64,000 bases of DNA. It comes from Atrichornis clamosus (Eukaryota; Chordata; Aves; Passeriformes; Menuridae). The position numbers were made by a program, and so were the translations under genes. The stretch spans positions 1-64,000 of the forward strand of contig WBMZ01012185.1 of NCBI GenBank assembly GCA_013400975.1, read 5' to 3'. Position 1 is the first letter of the stretch. The number at the start of each line of letters is the position of its first letter. Under the pieces are notes generated by a model. It was not told where the DNA came from. It saw nothing but the letters and a program-made list of their open reading frames with translations, and ran no database searches. Positions 61,305 through 64,000 of this stretch are shown here, piece after piece.

Positions 61305-64000
61305 CTAGGACTAAGCATACAGACAGATTATTATAAATGTTTTTTGGCAGTAAATACAATATCGTGCTCAAAAATATGTCACTAACATTCCTGTTTATTT
61401 TAAAAGGGGAGTAAATATTTGGTTTTGTTGCTTGTGACTATACACATAAAATATTTTTTTAAAAGACTGAGGTATAGGAAAGCTCAGTGACACCTTATCT
61501 CTTGGCAATAATGAATGAATAATAAAGGATATATTAATAAGTCAAAACAGCTAAGACTTTACTTGCTTAAGGAAGTACAAAAAAACAAGGGACTATACTT
61601 ATCTTCCTGAAGTGGGCATACATACATCCATATGTTTTTGAAAACACTCTTAAATTTCAAAGTAAATGACACCTCTCCCATTTACATTTGCTCATGCAAA
61701 TTGAGAGGTGTTGAAATTGTTTCACCTCTGGAATGAGTTGGATGCCTGTTCCCTCTGATGTCAAAGGGACATGAACCTTAGATAACATCCTCTTGTTCTG
61801 CAATTGCAAATTACTTCACTCAGTTGTGTGGATGATCCCTGGGTGAGTTCTCTTTATCCTATCTGTTCTGAGGGTAAGGTTAATACATTAAACTGTAATA
61901 TAACATACTCCTACCATAAGGATGAGATCCTCAGAGGAATTACATCTCTGAACCATCGTGGTACACCCATTAGGAATTATAGGTTGTCTGCTCAGGAAAA
62001 TATACAAATTCCTCAGCACGGGAGCTTCAGACAGAGTGGGTGCCTCAGGACTTTGCTGAGTCAGCCCCCATGGAGGCGTTGGTATTTCCCCCCTGTTCGT
62101 GTACATGCCCTAACATTATGCACCAGCACCAGGCAAAGGGACCAAATTCATTTTACTTGACTTTGTTTCCAAGAGTCATCTGTATAAATTAAAATTTCTG
62201 AATGCTCTATAATCAGTGATCTGACCTCAGCGACTCAGCCGTGTTAGGCACTTATTTTAACATGAGCTGAAATTTCTTCTTGAGATGCCTCTGTCTTTCT
62301 ACTGACTGTAGTGCCTAAGGGGATTGGCTTATCCATAAGAAACTAACTCCTCCTGACACCCACATTTGCTGGGGTAAATACTACACTTTGGTAGGTAGCA
62401 CCATGCTTTTCTACACCTTCTTCCTATGAATCCTTTCCTCCACATCCATCTCTATGATGAAAAAGCAACATTTTATAAAGCATTTTAAGCTGTGGTCTCA
62501 ATGAAGGATTGATTTTAGCTGGAAAACTTCCAGATCTTTAAATAATGTTAAAGACAGAGAGAGGTGGGGTAAGAGTAGACAGGAATTACTCTGATATATT
62601 TTACTTCAATTTTGGGAAAACAAATTGATAATTTGAACAGGATGGTGTGTGTGGAATGAAGCTACAACAGCACAGCAAACTGATCTGCAGCCCATGATAT
62701 AGGAAACGTTAAACTCTGGCAGGGCAGAGTTTTGTTGTTATGTAGAATAAGTACAGGAGGGCATGCAAAAACAGTATTTTGGTAGTAGGTTTTACATTTT
62801 AATTCTGCTTTCTCTAGACCAGTGAAACACCTGCTCACCTACAAGTAGCAGCAAGAGCTAATTTGAAAGTTTTGGGCTCTAGTTATAAACTCAGTAACTT
62901 CCAAAATGTGTATTAATATGTAGAGCTGTGGTTCTCAAACTCTATTCCAATTTCTGTTAGACAAACAGTACAGCTGTGCCACAACACTAAATTAAATAGC
63001 AATATACATAATTCATCAGTCCTGTGTGACATCCATTGTGAAAGGGTTAAGTGGTTCAGGGCTGCATGAGTAATTCACGGGGGTTTGTTTTTATTTTGTT
63101 GGCATAATGAAATAAAGCATTTTAATTGGTTTGGGGTTTTTGATCACCAAACCCCTCACTTTCCTTTTTCAGTGTTAGTGGCATAGAGAAAGGAATATTT
63201 TGAGTGTTAAAACCTGAACAAACATACAGATACATAAATAAAAAAGGAACGTTTCATTTGACCCAAAACAAATTACTTTAATTTGGTTTTCAGCATTTTT
63301 AATAAAGGCAATGACCTCGGTGACAAACAGCCTTGTATTCTCCTTTCATCTCTCAGTGCTCTGCAGCTCAGGACATTAGACAAACTCCCCGTGTGGGGTC
63401 AGAGTTCCTCCTTTTCCAGGATGAGGAATTGTGCTGTGACAGGTCCCTGACATCACCTATTCCATGCTACGTTCAACTATTCACTGGGCAAAAAGAGAGT
63501 GAGGATGATTCCACAGGCTGATGGTTGTAGTGCTTGTCTCTAGTGAGTAAAGTTCAGTTTTAGTTTCCTCTGCTGAATTTTATAGTTCGTAGCTCAAATA
63601 CATAGCCTGAGGAAGGGGCATTGGATTTAGCTCTTCTGACAGAATCTATATATGTCTGATATTTTCTAGTGAATCTCACATTTACCCCACCCCCATTTAT
63701 TTAATCTTCATTATCCCAAATCATCGTGTCAGCAAGCATTAGTGATTTAAAGCCCAGTCAGACCACTGAAGTTTTAGGCACTGGCAACACAGCATTTTGG
63801 TGTGATACACATCTGTCAGGGCTGTTAAGACTGGACTGGTTGCGTGTGCCAGAGTCACAGTGCTGAATACACATGTGTAATTACAGCCCTAGCATTTACT
63901 AAAGATCTAACTCTATTTCTATTTTAATAAGTAAATCAGATGTAATAAAACATAGAGGTTAGAATCTCATATTCATGCTACTCTGCCTTGCTGTAATTAA
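61305..64000 (-). other. DLGAP2: DLGAP2 intron, incomplete
   Basis: No further exon with a suitable phase-1 donor and SAPAP sequence was found. AT-rich DNA with no recognised repeat. The 118-codon plus-strand frame at 61804-62160 has no family resemblance. Confidence 0.6.

Noticed and set aside
1..64000. A novel compact multi-gene or defence-type system
   Set aside because: The window is ordinary avian nuclear DNA with two unrelated, spliced genes and decayed transposable elements. No clustered coding capacity, array or conserved operon-like structure was seen.

Overview
This window is vertebrate nuclear DNA, almost certainly from a bird and probably a passerine. It has long AT-rich gene-poor stretches, spliced genes with GT-AG introns and isolated CpG islands. 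Its repeats are mainly 5'-truncated CR1 LINEs, solo endogenous-retrovirus LTRs with target-site duplications, and one tRNA-Ile-derived SINE with a CR1-type tail (the architecture of the passerine TguSINE1 family). I see no bacterial-style operon, CRISPR array, phage or other compact multi-gene system.

Two protein-coding genes are supported, both on the minus strand. CLN8 (ER membrane protein, TLC family) lies at about 10.7-13.6 kb. Its entire coding sequence is in two exons (11414-11956 and 10693-11007), and its promoter is the CpG island at about 12.9-13.64 kb. The last three coding exons of DLGAP2 (SAPAP2/GKAP family postsynaptic scaffold) are at 61219-61304, 56729-56881 and 54194-54412; the rest of that gene lies beyond the right edge. 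The order DLGAP2 then CLN8 in one transcriptional direction is the arrangement of human 8p23.3, seen here in reverse complement. On that synteny, the CpG island cut by the left edge (1-290) is probably the promoter of the next gene, ARHGEF10, but no coding exon of it is visible.

Region by region: 0-0.3 kb CpG island; 0.3-7.7 kb gene-free, with an ERV-derived block at about 3.05-3.87 kb; 7.68-7.97 kb CR1; 8-10.7 kb probably CLN8 3' UTR; 10.7-13.6 kb CLN8; 13.6-54 kb the CLN8-DLGAP2 intergenic interval, with the SINE (21.2 kb), an LTR interrupted by an assembly N (21.7-22.3 kb), CR1 copies, a clean solo LTR (30.0-30.75 kb), an orphan CpG island (32.3-33.0 kb), an LTR nested inside another LTR (34.3-35.8 kb), ancient CR1 remains and a small CpG-rich patch (50.3-50.6 kb); 54.2-64 kb DLGAP2 exons and introns.

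The two genes have unrelated products: CLN8 acts in the early secretory pathway on export of lysosomal enzymes, and DLGAP2 links PSD-95 to SHANK at excitatory synapses. They are syntenic neighbours, not a functional cluster. The points most worth a second look are the probable assembly artefact at 22087, the datable nested LTRs, the paired uORFs before CLN8, and the orphan CpG island at 32.3 kb.
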